Assembly: GCA_046160675.1 (NCBI GenBank)
Contig: JBJXHH010000044.1
Location: 1 to 11,604 of the forward strand
DNA length: 11,604 nucleotides
Direction: 5' to 3'
Origin: JACMJP01 sp046160675
GTDB lineage: Bacteria > Bacteroidota > Bacteroidia > Chitinophagales > BACL12
The notes beneath the pieces are model-generated. The model did not search any database. It had not been told where the DNA came from and saw nothing but the letters and a program-made list of their open reading frames with translations. Position 1 is the stretch's first letter. Every line of letters begins with the position of its first letter. This document shows, piece by piece, positions 7,994 through 11,604 of this stretch. Position numbers and translations under genes: made by a program.

Positions 7994-8001
7994 TATTTTT
8001 G
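7994..8001 (+). promoter_or_regulatory. Candidate Bacteroidota -7 promoter element of sprE
   Basis: TATTTTTG fits the Bacteroidota sigma factor -7 consensus TAnnTTTG at all fixed positions. A -33 partner is weak: TTA at 7970-7972 is near the expected spacing. Transcription would start near 8008, downstream of the GTG at 8001, which argues that translation starts later, for example at the TTG at 8046. In such an AT-rich spacer a chance match is possible. Confidence 0.35.
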
Positions 8002-10655
8002 TGCTATACCGTTTACATGGGACACATCTTAATAAAACCATCAATTTGAAACAGCGATCTTTTGCAATAGCTTGTACAATTTTAACTCTTTTTTTGTTAA
8101 GTGGCTGTTCTTCCGGAAAAAAGAACGGTAATTTTCTTTCCAGAGGTTATCATAATACAGCAGCCTACAATAACGGGTATTTTAATGCAAAAATATCCAT
8201 GAAAGAAAATGAAACAAATTTTAACACTCAAATTGAAGATGATTATACACTGATTCTTCCTGTCTTCAAATATCCTGATGAAGCAACCGCACAAAGTGTT
8301 CAGGCAACAATGGATGATATCATCAAAAAAAATTCCATTGTAATCCAGTTACATCCCAAAAGTAAGTGGGTAGATGATTGTTATTTTCTCATAGGTAAAT
8401 CAAACTTTTATAAACATAATTATGAGGAGGCTTTAACCGCATTTCAGTACATCATAAATGAATATTCCAATGCAGGTAAAAAGAAAAAGAAGAAAAAGAA
8501 AAGCGATGATGGAGAGATGAGTTTATTGGAAAGCCTGCAACACCAACCGGTACACAATGAATCAAGTCTATGGGTAGTTCGTACGCTCATTGAAATGAAA
8601 GAGTATAACACAGCAAATACAGCACTGAGTGTAATACAAAGCAATAAGAAATTTCCAGAAAATCTTCTCGGCGAATTATATGCTGTAGAAGCGGACGCAA
8701 ACATTAAACAGGGCATGTATGGCGCAGCTATAGAACCTTTAACAAAAAGTATTAAGAATATAAAAGAGGATGCTGTCAGTGCCCGCTATCATTTCATTCT
8801 TGCTCAACTTTATGAAACTGTTGATGAAGATGCGAATGCTATTGAAGCATTGAAAGAAGTGATTGAATTGAAGCCCGATTATACGATGGATTTTTATGCA
8901 AGGCTGAAGATGGCCCAACTCATGATGGAAAATTACAACAGCGGCGATGGAACATCGAAGATGCTTGCTGACATGCTGAAACAGGAAAAATACAAAGAGT
9001 TTTACAGCCTGCTGTATAACACACTTGCAGGGATAGAAATGTCTAATAAAAATACTGATAAAGCAGTTGAATACCTGCAACTTTCTACGAGAAGTAGCGA
9101 CGCTGATGCTTATCAAAAAGCGATAGCATATATGAAATTGGGTGATATTAAATATGAGGGTATAGATTATGTACCTGCATATACATATTATGACAGCAGC
9201 CTTATTTCCCTTCCAAAAGAACATGAACGTTATGAAGAAATTGTGCTGCGCAGGGATGGATTGAATGAACTTGTGAGAGAACTCAAGATCATTGAAACAG
9301 AAAAGAAACTACAATATCTTGCCACTCTAAATGAAAAACAACTGGAGGAGGAGTTAAATAAGATGGTGCCGGAAGTGGAAGAAGAAAACGAACAGGATTT
9401 TCTTGAAAACACCACAGAGACTACCTCTTCAAACAGCTCAGGCACTACATTTTATTTCTATGATGCCGGTATGCGATCAAGGGGATTTACAGAATTTAAA
9501 AAGACTTACGGAAGCAGGAAACTGGAAGACAATTGGAGGCGTATTGATAAAACCTCGAGTGTTGAAGAAGAGGAATTTGCTGCAGTTACTGGCGATACCA
9601 CATCAACCGGAAAATCCATAGATCTTTCCAGCAGTGATATAACAAAGGAAGATATCTTGCGAAGCATTCCCAGATCTGACGAACAAAAGGCAGCATCTAA
9701 TGCAAGAATTGCTTCAGCATTGTATAATGCAGGCAGAATATACAAATCCAACTTCAGCAACTTTTCAAAAGCAAAAGATAATTTTACAGAAAACCTTACC
9801 ACTTATCCGAAAAATAATTATGAACTGCAAGCCTTATATCAAATGTACCTGCTGCATGACGGTAGTAAAAAAGAAGAATATAAGAACTTAATACTCACAA
9901 AATATCCCGGTAGTTTATTCGCAAACATTATCATTGATCCGGAGTATTTAAATAAACAGGCAAAGAAAGATGCAGCAGTAGAAGCATACTACACCAGTTG
10001 TTACAGGAAATATGAAACTGATTCCATTTCTGCATTAACAGGTATGCTCGCAAGAACCGATAGTTTGTTTAAAAATAACCCGATAAAACCCAAATTTGAA
10101 ATGCTAGCGGCCCTGACGCTGGGAAAACAATTGAAAGAGGAGGAATTTGTATCTGCACTGCAGGGCATTGTAAAAAAATATCCCGCTGATGAGGTTGGTG
10201 TGAAGGCGAAAGAGATACTGGTTGCTATGGGCAAGGAGGCAAAAGAAGAAAAGAAAACAGAAAGCAGCCCTGTGAATTACACATTTAAACCGGAGGAAGA
10301 ACAATACTTCATTACAGTAATAAATACTACAGGCAAAGAAGCATCTACACTAAAAACCAATATTACAAACTTTAATGGGATAAACTTCAGCATTGCGAAT
10401 TTAAAAGTAAGTTCACTGTTGCTGGGAAAAGATAAAACCCTGGTGATGATCAAATCATTTAAAGGAGTATCAGAAGCAATGAGTTATTATACCATGATCT
10501 CAGAAAACTCTGACATAACTAAAGACCTAACTACTGATGAGGTAACAATGTTCCTCATTTCAAAATCCAACTACGTTCAGTTTTATAAAAGCAAAGACGT
10601 TGAATCATACTATTACTTTTTTGAAACAAATTATTTCAGCGAAGAAGACGAATAA
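8001..10655 (+). CDS. sprE: SprE/PorW, TPR lipoprotein of the type IX secretion system
   Basis: An 884-residue lipoprotein. The lipobox LLSGC (Cys 36) is followed by NFLSRGYHNTAAYNNGYF, the family's usual N-terminal stretch. Seven TPR-like helical pairs occupy about 120-410, a charged coiled-coil linker about 415-470, then the family motif FYFYDAG (from 484) with RKLEDNWRR (W512), further helical repeats (about 565-645) and a C-terminal SPOR-like alpha/beta domain (about 765-884). In Flavobacterium and Porphyromonas SprE/PorW is needed for T9SS secretion and gliding and links outer-membrane and motor parts. A run of eight Lys (160-167) is unusual. The given start is a GTG with a 35-residue leader. 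The TTG at 8046 yields a tidier 20-residue lipoprotein signal (KQRSFAIACTILTLFLLSG) and agrees with the promoter candidate, so it may be the true start. The sulfatases at the left end are probable cargo of this system. Confidence 0.93.
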   Translation: MLYRLHGTHLNKTINLKQRSFAIACTILTLFLLSGCSSGKKNGNFLSRGYHNTAAYNNGYFNAKISMKENETNFNTQIEDDYTLILPVFKYPDEATAQSVQATMDDIIKKNSIVIQLHPKSKWVDDCYFLIGKSNFYKHNYEEALTAFQYIINEYSNAGKKKKKKKKSDDGEMSLLESLQHQPVHNESSLWVVRTLIEMKEYNTANTALSVIQSNKKFPENLLGELYAVEADANIKQGMYGAAIEPLTKSIKNIKEDAVSARYHFILAQLYETVDEDANAIEALKEVIELKPDYTMDFYARLKMAQLMMENYNSGDGTSKMLADMLKQEKYKEFYSLLYNTLAGIEMSNKNTDKAVEYLQLSTRSSDADAYQKAIAYMKLGDIKYEGIDYVPAYTYYDSSLISLPKEHERYEEIVLRRDGLNELVRELKIIETEKKLQYLATLNEKQLEEELNKMVPEVEEENEQDFLENTTETTSSNSSGTTFYFYDAGMRSRGFTEFKKTYGSRKLEDNWRRIDKTSSVEEEEFAAVTGDTTSTGKSIDLSSSDITKEDILRSIPRSDEQKAASNARIASALYNAGRIYKSNFSNFSKAKDNFTENLTTYPKNNYELQALYQMYLLHDGSKKEEYKNLILTKYPGSLFANIIIDPEYLNKQAKKDAAVEAYYTSCYRKYETDSISALTGMLARTDSLFKNNPIKPKFEMLAALTLGKQLKEEEFVSALQGIVKKYPADEVGVKAKEILVAMGKEAKEEKKTESSPVNYTFKPEEEQYFITVINTTGKEASTLKTNITNFNGINFSIANLKVSSLLLGKDKTLVMIKSFKGVSEAMSYYTMISENSDITKDLTTDEVTMFLISKSNYVQFYKSKDVESYYYFFETNYFSEEDE

Positions 10656-11604
10656 ATGACTCTCAGGCAACAGTATTCCCAATACAGCAAATACAACGGC
10701 TGGTTTTGGCGGGTTTTTTTTGGAGGGTTGATCTTAACAACCCTGTTCATTCTTTTATTGTCGTTCGGAGTTTTCGGAAAGCTTCCTTCATTCGATGAAC
10801 TGGAAAATCCGCAGAGTTACCTTGCCACACAAATACTTTCAAGCGATGGCGAATTACTTGGTAGATATTACAAAGAAAACAGAACCAATATTAATTACCA
10901 GGATATTCCCGCATACCTGGTGGATGCATTGATTTCAACTGAAGACAAACGTTTTTATGACCATGCGGGCATAGATGCAAGAAGTTTGGGCCGGGTAATC
11001 ATTAAAACAGGAATCCTGGGGCAGGAAAGCAGCGGCGGTGGAAGCACCCTTACCCAGCAACTTGCTAAGAACCTTTACGGACGACCCCAGGCAGATAATA
11101 TTTTTGAGCTTGGAGTGATAAAGATCAAAGAATGGGTAACTGCTTCAAAATTGGAACGGCGATATACCAAAGAAGAGATCATTACCATGTATTGCAACAC
11201 AGTGGAATACATTTATGATGCGCATGGCGTACAAACTGCAGCAAAAACTTTTTTCAATAAATCTGTTGATTCACTTTCCCTGAATGAAGCTGCTTTGCTG
11301 GTGGGCATGGTGAAAAATCCTTCGCTGTATAATCCTATCAGCCACCCGCAAAATGCATTTGACAGAAAAAATACAGTGCTGGCTCTAATGGTGCAGAATG
11401 GAAAACTTGCAGATGACCAGTTTGAAAATTTAAAGAATGAAAAGGTTAATGTTTCAAAATTCAAACGCCAGGATCACAAAAGCGGCGAAGCAACCTACTT
11501 CAGGGAATACCTGAGGCTTTGGCTAAGAGACTGGTGTGAGGACAACCCGAAACCCGACGGAACAAAATGGGACATATACAGGGACGGGCTGAAAGTGCAT
11601 ACAA
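10656..11604 (+). CDS. Class A penicillin-binding protein, GT51 transglycosylase part (3' partial)
   Basis: An open frame runs from ATG 10656 to the right edge (316 full codons). A short cytoplasmic N-terminus is followed by one membrane helix (about 19-40) and a glycosyltransferase 51 domain. Its motifs are clear: STEDKRFYDHAGID with catalytic E96, GGGSTLTQQLAKNLYG (127-142), IKEW with the second Glu (E159), SKLERRYTKEEIITMYCNTV (164-183) and LNEAALLVGMVKNPSLYNP (209-227). The final YRDGLKVHT resembles the lead-in to the transpeptidase domain, which must lie outside the window, so a bifunctional PBP1A-like enzyme is expected. It polymerises lipid II into glycan strands and cross-links them on the periplasmic face. 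Its ATG follows the sprE TAA with no gap (TAAATG), and no promoter is visible, so co-transcription and translational coupling with sprE are likely. Confidence 0.95.
   Translation, partial: MTLRQQYSQYSKYNGWFWRVFFGGLILTTLFILLLSFGVFGKLPSFDELENPQSYLATQILSSDGELLGRYYKENRTNINYQDIPAYLVDALISTEDKRFYDHAGIDARSLGRVIIKTGILGQESSGGGSTLTQQLAKNLYGRPQADNIFELGVIKIKEWVTASKLERRYTKEEIITMYCNTVEYIYDAHGVQTAAKTFFNKSVDSLSLNEAALLVGMVKNPSLYNPISHPQNAFDRKNTVLALMVQNGKLADDQFENLKNEKVNVSKFKRQDHKSGEATYFREYLRLWLRDWCEDNPKPDGTKWDIYRDGLKVHT

Noticed and set aside
8739..9224. Minus-strand open frame of 161 codons inside sprE
   Set aside because: It is antisense to the conserved TPR region, rich in Ile, Phe and Cys as expected for reversed AT-rich coding sequence, and matches no family.

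Overview
The window comes from a Bacteroidota genome, probably a gliding or polysaccharide-degrading relative of the Chitinophagia, Cytophagia or Flavobacteriia. The evidence is a type IX secretion (T9SS) lipoprotein gene (sprE/porW), two sulfatases that end in PKD and T9SS type A sorting domains, A-rich leaders without Shine-Dalgarno sites, and a bactofilin/AtpZ/AtpI-like gene block of the kind found near ATP synthase genes in this phylum. No RNA genes, CRISPR arrays, insertion sequences or phage genes were seen.

Region 1 (1-4816, + strand) holds two tandem paralogous sulfatases of the iduronate-2-sulfatase-like type. The first is cut by the left window edge. The second is complete and carries a signal peptide and a CAPSR formylglycine motif. 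Both share the same tail: a beta-rich module of about 100 residues that I cannot assign, a PKD domain and a T9SS sorting domain. They are probably secreted or surface enzymes that remove sulfate from a polysaccharide. A strong intrinsic terminator follows the second gene.

Region 2 (4872-7963, - strand) reads as one compact operon in the order M23 endopeptidase, bactofilin, AtpZ, four-helix AtpI-like membrane protein, purT. The gaps are 19 nt, a 47-nt overlap, 26 nt and 1 nt. The peptidase-bactofilin pair points to cell-shape or septal wall remodelling. The two ATP synthase accessory genes would normally lead into atpB, but here the formate-dependent purine gene purT follows.

Region 3 (8001-11604, + strand) diverges from the operon. 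It contains sprE/porW, a TPR lipoprotein of the T9SS, whose TAA is followed directly by the ATG of a class A penicillin-binding protein that runs off the right edge. The window therefore joins T9SS machinery, probable T9SS cargo and peptidoglycan synthesis and remodelling genes. Both divergent genes appear to start with non-ATG codons. Most of the content belongs to known families. The least explained items are the shared sulfatase module and the separation of the atpZ/atpI-like genes from atpB.
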